A stretch of 64,000 nt of DNA from Dyadobacter sp. CY323 (GCF_021390245.1 NZ_JAJUXH010000010.1:1-64000), one strand, 5' to 3'; positions 55,435 through 64,000 are shown, counted from the first letter of the stretch. Numbers and translations: made by a program. Notes: generated by a model not told the origin, from the letters alone.

Positions 55435-55658
55435 ACTGTTGAAAAATGAGTGTTATTAAGAAATACTGAATTTGAATGTAAAGGTATGCGCAGAAAGAAT
55501 CATGCCAATTGCTGCGCCTGCATTAGAGCAGAACTCCGAAAAATATTCTTACTTTAACAATGCATATTACATAAATTACAACTGATTGGTACAATAGTTG
55601 CCAATACTCCTGAGCAAAACGGCCTGGCTGATCTGATGATGAATTCTTTACCTGCACT

Positions 55659-56474
55659 ATGAATCCTAAGAAGAGTACTTACAGCCTTTTACCTTCCTGG
55701 CTCGTCCATTTTGATTTTTTTGGCCTCTTCGAGAAAGATCCTTTTGGCAACTACTTGATTTTCAAAAGGCTACTGATATTTATCCTCGGCTGGTTCACGT
55801 ATTACAGATATACCGCAGTAAATAAAATCAAGATCATAGGTGGCGATCAGCTACTGGAATTACCGGATCATGGCGTTCTTTTTCTTTCCAACCACCAGAC
55901 GTACTTCGCGGATGTCATCGCGTTTTACCATATTTTTTGTGCGATAAAATGGGGATACAAGGATACGATCTCGCCGCCATTTTACCTTTTTTCACCCCGC
56001 GCGCGATGCTATTACGTCGCAGCCGCAGAGACCATGAAAGAAGGTATCCTGCCAAAGTTATTCAGTGCGGGCGGTGCCATTACGATCGAAAGATCGTGGC
56101 GGGCAAATGGTGAAAATGTAAGCCGCCAGCTTGACAACTCCGCTCAGGACCGCATTGGCATGGGTCTCGGGCATGGCTGGGTAGTCAGTTTTCCGCAAGG
56201 AACGACGAAACCGTATGCCCCTGTACGCAAGGGAACTGCGCATTTGATAAAAGACCATAATCCCATTGTGATCCCGGTTGTAATCAACGGTTTCAGAAGA
56301 GCATTTGATAAAAAAGGGTTGCGTTTCAAGAAACGTAATACCAAGCTTACTGTCCATTTTAAACCAGCTATGCATTTTCTTCCGGACGAATCGGTTGAAA
56401 GTATGGTAGAGCGGGTTACAAAGGCGATTGAACAGAATGTCCCCAACGACGCTGCGGGTTTGATCGTCGACTGA
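55659..56474 (+). CDS. PlsC-like 1-acyl-glycerol-3-phosphate acyltransferase
   Basis: A 271-residue membrane-associated acyltransferase, probably adding the second acyl chain in phospholipid synthesis. A hydrophobic helix (about 36-50) precedes the catalytic part. The first motif reads SNHQTYFAD with His79 and Asp85, which is HX5D rather than the usual HX4D. The FPEGT-like motif is FPQGTTKPYAPVRKGTAHL near 185-203, with Gln for Glu and Lys in place of the usual Arg. VIPVVINGFRRAF follows. These variants may mark a Bacteroidota subfamily, so a different acyl acceptor is possible. It is 28 bp ahead of the epimerase-like gene and may be co-transcribed. Confidence 0.88.
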   Translation: MNPKKSTYSLLPSWLVHFDFFGLFEKDPFGNYLIFKRLLIFILGWFTYYRYTAVNKIKIIGGDQLLELPDHGVLFLSNHQTYFADVIAFYHIFCAIKWGYKDTISPPFYLFSPRARCYYVAAAETMKEGILPKLFSAGGAITIERSWRANGENVSRQLDNSAQDRIGMGLGHGWVVSFPQGTTKPYAPVRKGTAHLIKDHNPIVIPVVINGFRRAFDKKGLRFKKRNTKLTVHFKPAMHFLPDESVESMVERVTKAIEQNVPNDAAGLIVD

Positions 56475-56502
56475 TTGGTGGTACGCTTTTAACTATACTT
56501 GA

Positions 56503-57417
56503 ATGATGGGCAAAAAGGTTTTGATCACCGGCGGAACAGGTTTGATTGGCAGACATTTAACCAAAATCCTGCTGAAAAAAGGGTATGAAGTCGCTTACCT
56601 GAGCAGAAAGAAAAAGGACATTCCTTCTGTTCGAGTGTTTGAATGGAATTTTGAAAATGGCTATCTCGAGGAAGGCGCATTAGACAACCTTCATTTCCTG
56701 GTTCATCTGGCTGGCGAAGGAGTTGCCGAGAGTCGCTGGACGGAAAAGCAGAAAAAGAACATTCTTTCCAGCCGTATCGATACCATTTCATTTCTTGCTG
56801 ACCAATTGAAGAAGCAGAAAGTACTACCTGCAGCATTTGTATCGGCATCGGGCAGCAGTTATTATGGAGAAGATTCCGGAAATGTAAAGCATACAGAATC
56901 GTCGCCTCCGGGAAATGACTTTTTGTCTCAGGTTACCATTCAATGGGAAAAGGCAGCCGACCTGATTAAAGATCAGGATGTGAGAACGGTAAAGCTCCGG
57001 ACCGGGGTGGTACTCAGCAAAGACGGTGGAGCGCTGCCGCAAATCGCTGCGCCAGCCAAGTTTGGCTTCGGTGCGCCACTCGGTTCCGGAAAGCAATGGA
57101 TTCCCTGGATCCACATCGACGATATTTGTCAAATGTATGTCGACGCGCTTGAAAACGAATCCTGGCAAGGTGCATATAATGCAGTTGCAACACCCGCAGT
57201 AACAAATGAAGAATTGACAAAACAAATCTGCATGGCCTTAAACAAACCGCAATGGCTCCCAAACGTACCGGCTTTCGCATTGAAACTCGTCTTTGGTAAA
57301 ATGGCCAGTGTGGTTCTTGGAAGCAGTTACCTCATTAACGAGCGAATTGTAAAGGAAACGAATTTCAAATACAGGTTCCCGGAGATTGGCGCGGCAGTGA
57401 AAGAGGCATTGGTGTAG
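56503..57417 (+). CDS. TIGR01777 family (YfcH-like) NAD-dependent epimerase-like protein
   Basis: A 304-residue extended SDR protein. The Rossmann motif VLITGGTGLIGRHLTKILLKKG begins near residue 6. LAGEGVAESRWTEKQKKNILSSRIDT near 70 is the family hallmark, FVSASGSSYYGE near 115 holds the Ser/Tyr region (no clear YxxxK), and RTGVVLSKDGGALPQ near 165 and FGAPLGSGKQWIPWIHIDD near 190 are typical. The C-terminal DUF1731-like part (QWLPNVPAFALKLVFGKMASVVL) is complete. Function in the family is poorly known. ATG at 56506 is an alternative start. Confidence 0.92.
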   Translation: MMGKKVLITGGTGLIGRHLTKILLKKGYEVAYLSRKKKDIPSVRVFEWNFENGYLEEGALDNLHFLVHLAGEGVAESRWTEKQKKNILSSRIDTISFLADQLKKQKVLPAAFVSASGSSYYGEDSGNVKHTESSPPGNDFLSQVTIQWEKAADLIKDQDVRTVKLRTGVVLSKDGGALPQIAAPAKFGFGAPLGSGKQWIPWIHIDDICQMYVDALENESWQGAYNAVATPAVTNEELTKQICMALNKPQWLPNVPAFALKLVFGKMASVVLGSSYLINERIVKETNFKYRFPEIGAAVKEALV

Positions 57418-57421
57418 GTAC

Positions 57422-57482
57422 TTCGGCAATCGGCTGTCGGCATTCTGACTTTTTTTGATTGCCGATAGCTGACAGCCGAAAG
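57422..57482. terminator. Imperfect inverted repeat between convergent genes
   Basis: CGGCTGTCGGCATTC and GATTGCCGATAGCTGACAGCC form an imperfect stem around CTGACTTTTTTT. It lies between the epimerase-like gene and the M61 peptidase gene and could terminate either; the T run favours the plus-strand gene. Confidence 0.45.
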
Positions 57483-57487
57483 CCACC

Positions 57488-58972
57488 CTACTCCTCCTCC
57501 TCCTCCTCCGCAGTCAAAACCTGCACCGTTTCCAGCCACTTATCCCTCTGAATTTTTGCTTTGAAATCGTCCAGTACATTGAGCTGAATATTACCATTAC
57601 TGAATGTAGACATTTGCAGGCCCACAAATGCCAGTGCATCGTTCAGGCGCGTTTCGAGTGGCTCGCTGGTATAAATGCAGTCATGCCAATACCATTCCAG
57701 CGTTTCTCCGGCCACTTCTTCGGCGATTTGAATGTAATCTTCCAAAGTATATCCGATAAATGGCTTCCCGAACCGCAGCCAGAGCAGGCGCATCACATCA
57801 TCCAGAGATTGAGCGTGATTCGTCTTCTTTCGGATGTAAAGGTCGAGGATCAATGCAGCCAGCGCGCCTTTATGGTATACGGATACTTTGCGGTTCGGTA
57901 TTCCCTTTTCATAACCGTCCAGCCAGAGATCAAAAGAAGAATCGGCAAGTGATTGCGTTGCCTGCCCGGCAGTTTCAAAATGCCTCTTCATGTAAACCTG
58001 CAATTCCTTTATATATGCCTCATCCGTAAAAACTCCCGACCTTTTTAGGAAAAGATCCCCATAATAAGTCGTGCAGCCTTCCGCTACAAAACAGGTACGA
58101 AAGTAGTTTTCTTTGGTAAAATCGTATGGCAACAACTCGATCGGACGAATTCTGATAATATTCCATGTGTGGAATAGCTCATGAGAACTAACCCCCAGAA
58201 GATCAGAATAAAGCCCCTCACCTTCATCGTCCGGCCCGAGCACGATCATCGTCGAATTTTGATGTTCTACTCCATGGTAAAATGCAGTGGGCAAAATGAG
58301 GTTCAGGAAATGGTACTCCGTTTCCGGAAATTCTCCCATAGTTGCAATCTGTTCCCTCGAAAACCTTCTGAAATCTCTTTCAATGCGGCGCCAGTTGGGC
58401 CGTAGGTTACCGTGCATCCAGATCTTAAATTGCACGCCCCGCACCCTATAATCACATTGCTGAAGTGTTTCCGAGGCGAGCAGCGGGCTGTCGACAAGCT
58501 GGTAAAAGTCATTGGCATATAATGTGTTTTTACCGGTTTCCGGCAATCCGCACGCAATCTGATAACTGTCAGGCAATCCAAGCTTTATTGTGTAAGGTTC
58601 TGTAATACGTCCTTCGGTGTACATACAGAAATTGATGAAGTTCAGATACCAAAGTTCTTCGTCCACATAACTTGTCCCCGCATTCTGACTAATTGCATAA
58701 TACGAATATCGGATGCGCACCTCTTTTTGACCGGCCGTTCCAACGCGCCAGCGGTCTTTTGTTACTTTGTGAAGTGGCAGTTTCTCATTTGCTTCTGAAA
58801 TCGCTTCGATAAATTGAATATTTTTGGCGAAGTTTTGTATTTCGTACCGTCCGGGCCTCCACGCAGGCAGCTGAATTTCAATGTAGTCGCTGCTAATTTC
58901 GGGAATGGTGTAGGTGATATTCAGGAAGTGGGACTGTGGATCGGATACCGAAATTTGATAATGCATACACAA
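57488..58972 (-). CDS. M61 family (glycyl aminopeptidase-like) metallopeptidase
   Basis: A 494-residue protein. Residues 1-165 form the beta-rich N-terminal M61 domain (IQLPAWRPGRYEIQNFAKNI near 33). The catalytic domain has the zinc motif SSHELFHTWN (His and Glu near 262-266) and CFVAEGCTTYYGDLFLKRSG near 295-313 with the likely glutamate ligand. YHGVEHQNSTMI upstream is the usual lead-in. No signal peptide is visible, so it seems cytoplasmic, and the PDZ domain found in many relatives is absent. The tail is an acidic run of glutamates (EEEEEE). An ATG two codons downstream is an alternative start. Confidence 0.92.
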   Translation of the reverse strand: MCMHYQISVSDPQSHFLNITYTIPEISSDYIEIQLPAWRPGRYEIQNFAKNIQFIEAISEANEKLPLHKVTKDRWRVGTAGQKEVRIRYSYYAISQNAGTSYVDEELWYLNFINFCMYTEGRITEPYTIKLGLPDSYQIACGLPETGKNTLYANDFYQLVDSPLLASETLQQCDYRVRGVQFKIWMHGNLRPNWRRIERDFRRFSREQIATMGEFPETEYHFLNLILPTAFYHGVEHQNSTMIVLGPDDEGEGLYSDLLGVSSHELFHTWNIIRIRPIELLPYDFTKENYFRTCFVAEGCTTYYGDLFLKRSGVFTDEAYIKELQVYMKRHFETAGQATQSLADSSFDLWLDGYEKGIPNRKVSVYHKGALAALILDLYIRKKTNHAQSLDDVMRLLWLRFGKPFIGYTLEDYIQIAEEVAGETLEWYWHDCIYTSEPLETRLNDALAFVGLQMSTFSNGNIQLNVLDDFKAKIQRDKWLETVQVLTAEEEEEE

Positions 58973-59077
58973 GAATGAGGTTGTCGTAGAGGAGTTTGAA
59001 GGCCTGGCAGCATTGGTAAACCAAAATCTTCGGCCGGTACGTTACTAATTACAATATATAAAATAAACGATTTTAAG

Positions 59078-59719
59078 ATGAAAAGAAAAATCCTCCCGTT
59101 ATGCATATTCCTGCTCACACTATTTGCCTCCGCAGACCTTCTGGCGCAAGACGATTATTACCGTCCGGATTCAATTGGCAAAGAAAAACCAGTAGAGAAA
59201 GATGTTCCACCGATTGAAAATAAGCAGATTGAGGATAAAAAAGATGTTGATTTCAGCCAGCTGCCTTTTAAAGACAGACTCCGGCTTGGCGGCAGTTTTG
59301 GATTAAGCTTCGGAACGGTCACAAATGTGAATTTGTCCCCCATGATCGGTTACGAGCTCACTCCCAAGCTTGTCGGTGGAGTTGGTGCAACGCTCATGTA
59401 CTTCAGATATAAATATTATGATATCAATACAGCCTACTACGGTGGCAGGGCGTTTTTAATGTATAATGTGATACCTATTATCAACATCATCGGTGAATTT
59501 GAATCGATGAATGTGGTTGGTTCTTACCAAAAACGCCAGTGGATCGGCTCGCCATTGTTAGGTGCTTCCTATTCTCAGCCAATCGGCGGGCGATTCATCA
59601 AACAAGTGCATTTTACTGCATTGTATAACCTCAATTACAACAGTCAGATCGACCAGTATAGTGGTCAGAATCTCTCACCTTATGGCAGTCCGTTTGTTTT
59701 TAGGATCACCTTCCTGTAA
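59078..59719 (+). CDS. Small outer membrane beta-barrel-like protein
   Basis: A 213-residue exported protein of unknown function. A signal peptide ends near residue 24 (SADLLAQ). A charged segment (about 25-65) precedes alternating hydrophobic strands: LRLGGSFGLSFGTVTNVNLSPMIGYEL, GVGATLMYFRYKYY, RAFLMYNVIPIINIIGEFE, VHFTALYNLNY. It ends in FVFRITFL, consistent with an eight-stranded barrel. It lies opposite the M61 gene, 105 bp away, and ahead of a terminator. Confidence 0.8.
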   Translation: MKRKILPLCIFLLTLFASADLLAQDDYYRPDSIGKEKPVEKDVPPIENKQIEDKKDVDFSQLPFKDRLRLGGSFGLSFGTVTNVNLSPMIGYELTPKLVGGVGATLMYFRYKYYDINTAYYGGRAFLMYNVIPIINIIGEFESMNVVGSYQKRQWIGSPLLGASYSQPIGGRFIKQVHFTALYNLNYNSQIDQYSGQNLSPYGSPFVFRITFL

Positions 59720-59745
59720 TTAGGTTCATTTTTTTGATACCAACT

Positions 59746-59777
59746 CCACTGCCAATCCGGCAGTGGTTCACTTTTTT
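59746..59777 (+). terminator. Terminator of the small barrel protein gene
   Basis: CCACTGCC and GGCAGTGG pair perfectly around AATCC, followed by TTCACTTTTTTAG. Confidence 0.85.
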
Positions 59778-59828
59778 AGTCTTCATTTGTCCCTCATTCA
59801 AATGAGACTTGACTTTTAATTTACGAAT

Positions 59829-60461
59829 ATGGAAAACCCCGTTTTAATTTTTGGTGCCGGAGATCTTGGAATGCAGGCACTGGATATTTTCAGACGTAAC
59901 CAGGTTCTTGTTTACGGCTTATTGGACGATCACAAAGAACTACATGGCAAGGAATATGGTGATGTCAGCGTGCTTGGAGATACGGATGACAGCGCTTTTC
60001 TCAATATTGTAGGAGAAAAATGTGAGGCTTTTATTGCCATCGGAGAAAGGTCGGTACGGGAAAGGCTTGTGGAGACTTTGAATGATGAGCGTAAGGTTAT
60101 GCCTGTCAATGCGATTCACGACAGTGCGATCATTTCCGCGATGGCTTCCATTGGTCATGGGAATCTGGTTGGTGCCCGTGTTACCATTGGCGCGAAATCT
60201 AATATCGGCCATCATTGCCTGATTCAAACTGCCGCTGTTGTCGATACTGCTGTCGAAGTTGGTGACTTTGTAACCATCGGAAGTGGCGCTGTAATCAACG
60301 ATCGTGTGAAGATAAACAGTGGTGCTTTTATTGGATCAGGTGCCATCATCGTCGCAGGTGTGGAAATCGGAAAAAATGCGCGCATTGGTGCAGGATCCGT
60401 AGTTGTGGAAAACGTACCGGCAAAAGCCACGTATTTCGGCAATCCGGCGAAGAAGATTTAG
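59829..60461 (+). CDS. NeuD/PglB-like acyltransferase with left-handed beta-helix
   Basis: A 210-residue acetyltransferase of the sialic-acid O-acetyltransferase NeuD family. The N-terminal part binds a nucleotide-sugar or similar substrate (NPVLIFGAGDLGMQALDIFRRN, about 3-80). From about 95 the hexapeptide-repeat helix appears (GHGNLVGARVTIGAKSNIGHHCLIQTA, GDFVTIGSGAVINDRVKINSGAFIGSGAIIV), and the close is typical (KATYFGNPAKKI). Acceptor unknown; relatives modify sugars of surface polysaccharides. It stands alone, with no polysaccharide genes around it. Confidence 0.88.
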   Translation: MENPVLIFGAGDLGMQALDIFRRNQVLVYGLLDDHKELHGKEYGDVSVLGDTDDSAFLNIVGEKCEAFIAIGERSVRERLVETLNDERKVMPVNAIHDSAIISAMASIGHGNLVGARVTIGAKSNIGHHCLIQTAAVVDTAVEVGDFVTIGSGAVINDRVKINSGAFIGSGAIIVAGVEIGKNARIGAGSVVVENVPAKATYFGNPAKKI

Positions 60462-60562
60462 TACCCCTAATCTCTGAAAGGGGACTTATAACTAGGTTTG
60501 TTAAGCGAAAGAGGAAGGTGAATAAAATCCTCTTATCGTTTTTTTATTAAATCGAAAGACAT

Positions 60563-60570
60563 TACCTTTG
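60563..60570 (+). promoter_or_regulatory. Promoter -7 box of the DUF177-rpmF unit
   Basis: TACCTTTG matches TAnnTTTG, with TTT at the -33 spacing. It predicts transcription starting near 60575-60578. This lies almost on the first possible start codon of the following gene and so favours the second start at 60591. Confidence 0.6.
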
Positions 60571-60590
60571 CAGTCCTTTTGACAGAAAAA

Positions 60591-61151
60591 GTGAAAGAGC
60601 TAAGTAAATATAACATAGACATTTACGGTTTGGAAGACAAACAGTATGACTATGAGATGGAATCGGGAGACGCTTTTTTTGAGGAATTGGAACAGGATCT
60701 GATCCAAAACGGGCATTTCAAAACGCACGTTCAGCTCAACAAATCGGCGACGATGATCCAGCTCAATTTTCATACGGTGGGTGCTGTTACATTAACATGC
60801 GACCGCAGTCTCGAACCGTTTGAAGAACCCATTGATTCCAACGATCGGATTATATTGAAGTTCGGGGACCACAATGAGGAACTGACTGATGAGATTGAAA
60901 TCATCAACCGGAACACGCCAAGAATTAATGTAGCCCGCTACATATTCGATTTTATTGCATTATCGCTCCCGTTCAAAAAGATCCACCCGGATCTGCGGAC
61001 AGAAGATGATGAACTGGAATCGGCCGAAGATGAAGAAGAAGCAATTTTAGTATATTCTTCTGAAGTCTCCGACGATCCTGAAAGTGACGAAGAAGAAGAA
61101 AAAGTTGATCCCCGCTGGGAAGCATTGAAGAAGCTGAAAGGGGAAGGATAA
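60591..61151 (+). CDS. DUF177 (YceD-like) protein
   Basis: About 186 residues from GTG at 60591 (MKELSKYNIDIYGLEDKQ); a TTG at 60579 would add four residues. I prefer 60591 because a promoter box ends at 60570 and because the sequence from MKEL is the family's normal beginning. The core VGAVTLTCDRSLEPFEEPID (about 65-85) is the DUF177 signature, although the other metal-site cysteines of some relatives are absent. The C terminus is highly acidic. YceD-type proteins are linked to 23S rRNA processing and to rpmF, which follows 36 bp later. Confidence 0.9.
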   Translation: MKELSKYNIDIYGLEDKQYDYEMESGDAFFEELEQDLIQNGHFKTHVQLNKSATMIQLNFHTVGAVTLTCDRSLEPFEEPIDSNDRIILKFGDHNEELTDEIEIINRNTPRINVARYIFDFIALSLPFKKIHPDLRTEDDELESAEDEEEAILVYSSEVSDDPESDEEEEKVDPRWEALKKLKGEG

Positions 61152-61187
61152 TAACAGATTTAAACAAAACAATAGACATAAAGCATC

Positions 61188-61382
61188 ATGGCACATCCTA
61201 AGCGGAGACATTCCACTACTCGTCGCGACACTCGCAGAGCACATGACTTCCTTACCGGAAAGCAATTAGGTACTGATTCCTCGACCGGCGAAATACATCA
61301 ATTACACCGCGCTCACGTGCACGAAGGTAACCTGGTTTACAGGGGAAAAGTGGTAGTTGAAAACTACACTAAAACCGTTTAG
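61188..61382 (+). CDS. rpmF: 50S ribosomal protein L32
   Basis: A 64-residue basic ribosomal protein. MAHPKRRHSTTRRDTRRAHDF is the typical N terminus (the region after the start normally reads AHPKRRxSxTRRDxRR), and the second half has THRAHVHEGNLVYRGKVV-type sequence. The zinc-binding cysteines of some L32 proteins are absent. It sits between the DUF177 gene and plsX, the usual order in many bacteria, and ends with a terminator. Confidence 0.97.
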   Translation: MAHPKRRHSTTRRDTRRAHDFLTGKQLGTDSSTGEIHQLHRAHVHEGNLVYRGKVVVENYTKTV

Positions 61383-61404
61383 TTTCAGCCGGTGAACTTA
61401 TCAA

Positions 61405-61446
61405 TTTCGCAGCAACCGTATAAAAGTTGTTGCGAAATTCTTTTTT
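61405..61446 (+). terminator. Terminator after rpmF
   Basis: TTTCGCAGCAAC and GTTGTTGCGAAA pair with one mismatch over twelve bases, followed by TTCTTTTTT. It separates rpmF from plsX, though read-through is likely to be partial. Confidence 0.8.
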
Positions 61447-61514
61447 ACTACGGCACATCTGCTAAATTTACACCTTCGATTTCTAACGTATTAGTCTAAA
61501 ATAACAGCGTGTAA

Positions 61515-62453
61515 ATGAAAATTGCGGTAGATGCTATGGGGGGAGATTTAGCTCCGCAGGCAATTGTTGAAGGGGTCATCCAGGCCGCTTCTGAGCTACC
61601 ATCCGAGGCGAGAATCGTTTTAATTGGACGTGAAAGTGTGATTTGGGAAATATTCAATCAACACAATTTCACCCCTACTAATGTTGACGTCGTTCACGCA
61701 GAAGATGTTATTGAGATGGGGGAGCATCCGACCAAGGCCCTGTCACAAAAACCCAATTCCAGTATAGGAGTTGGTTTCAAGCTTCTGAAAGAAAAAGAGG
61801 CCGACATTTTCTGTAGTGCTGGTAATACAGGCGCAATGCATGTAGGCGCGCTTTTTAGCATAAAAGCAATTGAAGGAGTTATAAGACCTGCCATCGCAGG
61901 ATTTGTGCCCCAGGTCGGCGGAGGACACTCGGTAATGCTTGACATCGGAGCAAACGCCGACTGCAAGCCCGAAGTGCTCGCCCAGTTTGGAGAAATAGGC
62001 TCTTTATTCGCACAGCATACATTCCAGATCGAGCGGCCCCGCGTTGCTCTGATGAACATAGGCGAGGAAGAACAAAAAGGTTCTCTTACTTCCCAGGCGA
62101 CTTATCCGCTCCTCAAACAAAACAAAAAAATCAATTTTATAGGAAATATTGAAGGTAAAGATCTCTTTACCAACAAGGCCGACGTGATCGTTACCGACGG
62201 TTTTACTGGAAATATATTATTTAAACTGGGAGAATCACTTTATGAAATTTCCAAAAAACGGAATTTCAGGGACGAGTTCATTGACCAGACTAATTACGAG
62301 TCAGTGGGAGGTAGCCCGATAATTGGCGTGAACGGAAATGTCATGATTGCTCATGGAATTTCTTCGCCATTGGCTATAAAAAACATGATTGGCTGGGCTT
62401 ACAAACAAGTTAAATCCAAAGCTTATTTGCACATTGCGCAGGCATTGAATTAA
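61515..62453 (+). CDS. plsX: Phosphate acyltransferase PlsX
   Basis: A 312-residue cytoplasmic enzyme that transfers acyl groups from acyl-ACP to phosphate to give acyl-phosphate for phospholipid synthesis. Features: MKIAVDAMGGDLAPQAIVEG start, EDVIEMGEHPTKALSQKPNSSIG near 60-80, DIFCSAGNTGAMHVGALF near 95, LDIGANADCKPEVLAQFG near 140 and TDGFTGNILFKLGESLY near 230. Length fits. fabH is next and the two act in the same pathway. Confidence 0.96.
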   Translation: MKIAVDAMGGDLAPQAIVEGVIQAASELPSEARIVLIGRESVIWEIFNQHNFTPTNVDVVHAEDVIEMGEHPTKALSQKPNSSIGVGFKLLKEKEADIFCSAGNTGAMHVGALFSIKAIEGVIRPAIAGFVPQVGGGHSVMLDIGANADCKPEVLAQFGEIGSLFAQHTFQIERPRVALMNIGEEEQKGSLTSQATYPLLKQNKKINFIGNIEGKDLFTNKADVIVTDGFTGNILFKLGESLYEISKKRNFRDEFIDQTNYESVGGSPIIGVNGNVMIAHGISSPLAIKNMIGWAYKQVKSKAYLHIAQALN

Positions 62454-62541
62454 TCCGGACACGGACAACCACAACCACATGTCTAAACTGATACTGTCTA
62501 CCTTACCAAAACCTATTCGGATTTTGAATAGTTAATTTATC

Positions 62542-63537
62542 ATGACCCAAATCAAAGCCTCTATAACAGGAATACAAGGGTATGTGCCTGATTATGTTTT
62601 AACAAATGCCGAGTTGGAAACAATGGTTGCGACAAATGACGAATGGATCGTAAGTCGCACCGGTATTAAAGAAAGGCGTATTTTGAAAGGTGAGGGTTTG
62701 GGAAGTTCACATATGGGTGCCGAGGCGGTGAAAGGGCTGCTTGCAAAAACCAACACCAGCCCAAAAGACATTGACCTTCTGATTTGCGCAACAACTACAC
62801 CTGATTTTATTTTTCCCTGTACCGCCAATCTCATTTGCGATATGGTGGGCATTCGGAACGTGGGCAGTTTTGATATCCAGGCAGCATGTTCCGGATTTCT
62901 CTACGCGCTCACCCTCGGTTCACAATTCATCGAAACAGGAAAGTATAAGAAGGTCATCATTGTCGGTACCGATAAAATGTCCGCGATTGTTGATTACACC
63001 GATCGCAAAACGTGCATTCTTTTCGGAGATGGCGCCGGGGCAGTTTTACTTGAACCAAATACGGAAGGATACGGAATTGTAGATTCAATAATAAAATCAG
63101 ACGGTGCAGGATATCCTTACCTCAACCAAAAAGCGGGAGGAAGCCGCTATCCGCCTACACATGAAACCGTCGAAAACAGGTTACATTACGTCTATCAGGA
63201 CGGAGCGCAGGTTTTCAAATTTGCTGTGACCAATATGGCTGACGTTTCTGCCGAAATTATGGAAAGAAACGGGTTGGCGGGCAATGACGTAGCGTGGCTG
63301 GTCCCGCACCAGGCAAACCGCCGGATTATCGAAGCTACTGCTAACCGGATGGGCGTTGGCATGGAAAAAGTAATGGTGAACATTCAGAAATACGGCAATA
63401 CTACGGCTGCAACAATACCTTTGTGTTTATGGGATTATGAATCTCAGATAAAAAAAGGTGACAATCTTATCCTGGCTGCCTTTGGAGGTGGGTTTACCTG
63501 GGGCTCTATTTATCTTAAATGGGCATACCAGGCTTAG
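62542..63537 (+). CDS. fabH: 3-oxoacyl-[acyl-carrier-protein] synthase III
   Basis: A 331-residue condensing enzyme that starts fatty-acid synthesis from an acyl-CoA primer and malonyl-ACP. The catalytic triad is visible: [13 protein letters not shown] (Cys116), VPHQANRRI (His256) and [12 protein letters not shown] (Asn286). [13 protein letters not shown] and GGGFTWGS-type C-terminal sequence are also typical. It is part of the plsX-fabH-efp run. Confidence 0.97.
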   Translation: MTQIKASITGIQGYVPDYVLTNAELETMVATNDEWIVSRTGIKERRILKGEGLGSSHMGAEAVKGLLAKTNTSPKDIDLLICATTTPDFIFPCTANLICDMVGIRNVGSFDIQAACSGFLYALTLGSQFIETGKYKKVIIVGTDKMSAIVDYTDRKTCILFGDGAGAVLLEPNTEGYGIVDSIIKSDGAGYPYLNQKAGGSRYPPTHETVENRLHYVYQDGAQVFKFAVTNMADVSAEIMERNGLAGNDVAWLVPHQANRRIIEATANRMGVGMEKVMVNIQKYGNTTAATIPLCLWDYESQIKKGDNLILAAFGGGFTWGSIYLKWAYQA

Positions 63538-63581
63538 ACCAAGGTTTAGTGAAAGCTTCATATTAATTTTATTGACTAAAA

Positions 63582-64000
63582 ATGGCAACTACTGCAGATT
63601 TGCGCAACGGACTGGTAATCAATTTTAACCACGACCTGTTTCAGGTAATTGAATTTCAGCACGTTAAACCAGGCAAAGGCAATGCTTTTGTTCGTACCAA
63701 ACTGAAAAGTCTCACTACCGGAAAAGTATTGGATAACACTTTCTCTTCCGGCGCCGGCATCATTCCCGTTCGTGTTGAAAGACATAAATTCCAGTATTTA
63801 TATAAAGACGAAGTCGGCTACAATTTCATGAATGCGGAAACCTTTGACCAGGTTTTGATTGATGAGAAATTGGTTACCAATGCAGATCTGATGAAAGAAG
63901 GTCAGGAGGTAGAGATTTTGATCAATACAGAAAATGACTCGGCACTGCTCTGCGAACTTCCTCCTTTTGTAGAACTAGAAGTGACCTACTCTGAGCCTGG
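63582..64000 (+). CDS. efp: Elongation factor P (3' end beyond window)
   Basis: The frame opens with ATG at 63582 and is still open at the window edge: 139 codons of an expected 185-190. It begins MATTADLRNGLVINFNHDLF. The loop HVKPGKGNAFVRTKLK carries the lysine (about 32) modified in many EF-P proteins. The region to GYNFMNAETFDQVLIDEKLV (domain II) and the start of domain III are intact. EF-P rescues ribosomes stalled at proline runs. It starts 44 bp after fabH, as in many Bacteroidota. Confidence 0.96.
   Translation, partial: MATTADLRNGLVINFNHDLFQVIEFQHVKPGKGNAFVRTKLKSLTTGKVLDNTFSSGAGIIPVRVERHKFQYLYKDEVGYNFMNAETFDQVLIDEKLVTNADLMKEGQEVEILINTENDSALLCELPPFVELEVTYSEP

Noticed and set aside
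1-64000. tRNA and rRNA genes
   Set aside because: I saw no cloverleaf-like segment with GTTCGA-type arms or any rRNA-like sequence in the intergenic regions, though I could not run a dedicated search.

Overview
The window looks like a chromosomal segment of a Cytophagales bacterium (phylum Bacteroidota), most like Dyadobacter or a close relative of the Spirosoma group. That placement is an inference. It rests on three SusC/SusD outer-membrane pairs, a secreted enzyme ending in a type IX secretion (T9SS) sorting tail, starts with little Shine-Dalgarno sequence, several TAnnTTTG boxes of the Bacteroidota promoter type, and the gene order DUF177-rpmF-plsX-fabH-efp. I found no rRNA, tRNA, CRISPR array or complete insertion sequence.

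Layout. 1-750 is repetitive non-coding DNA made of palindromic modules; the same modules recur at 15.4-15.7 kb. 1.0-11.0 kb is a catabolic locus: a minus-strand AraC-type regulator next to a tightly packed plus-strand operon (SusC, SusD, a BNR/sialidase-like protein, a bile-acid-symporter-family carrier, an APH-type kinase and an HpcH/HpaI aldolase). 11.0-15.3 kb holds three minus-strand envelope or membrane genes of unknown function. A dienelactone-hydrolase-family protein follows at 15.8 kb. 16.7-25.6 kb is a second nutrient locus: a membrane-anchored helix-turn-helix protein with a periplasmic part lies opposite SusC, SusD and a large secreted two-part protein. Then come a secreted PQQ-type sugar dehydrogenase, purM, an NlpC/P60 peptidase, a REP-associated (RAYT-type) transposase, argH and a haem-motif/FG-GAP protein.

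33.2-38.2 kb is a third SusC/SusD pair (minus strand) without enzymes. An AAA/DUF4143 ATPase follows, whose start codon touches a 39-bp perfect palindrome; then argB, dsbD, a glutaminase-like four-domain protein and two tandemly duplicated lipoproteins. 47.5-53.8 kb is a complete RND efflux operon in the order marR-tolC-adaptor-pump, with matching candidate MarR operators in front of marR and in front of tolC. An M48 lipoprotein protease, a PlsC-like acyltransferase, a TIGR01777 epimerase-like protein, an M61 peptidase, a small outer-membrane protein and a NeuD-like acyltransferase follow. The window ends in DUF177, rpmF, plsX, fabH and the first three quarters of efp.

How it fits together. 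Three outer-membrane uptake systems feed glycan breakdown. The first carries its own inner-membrane carrier, kinase and pyruvate-type aldolase, which suggests a complete route for a 2-keto-3-deoxy sugar acid or similar compound. The second is probably controlled by its divergent membrane-bound regulator. Housekeeping genes for arginine, purines, fatty acids and translation are interspersed. At least three families of palindromic intergenic repeats are present, and one lies beside the RAYT gene.
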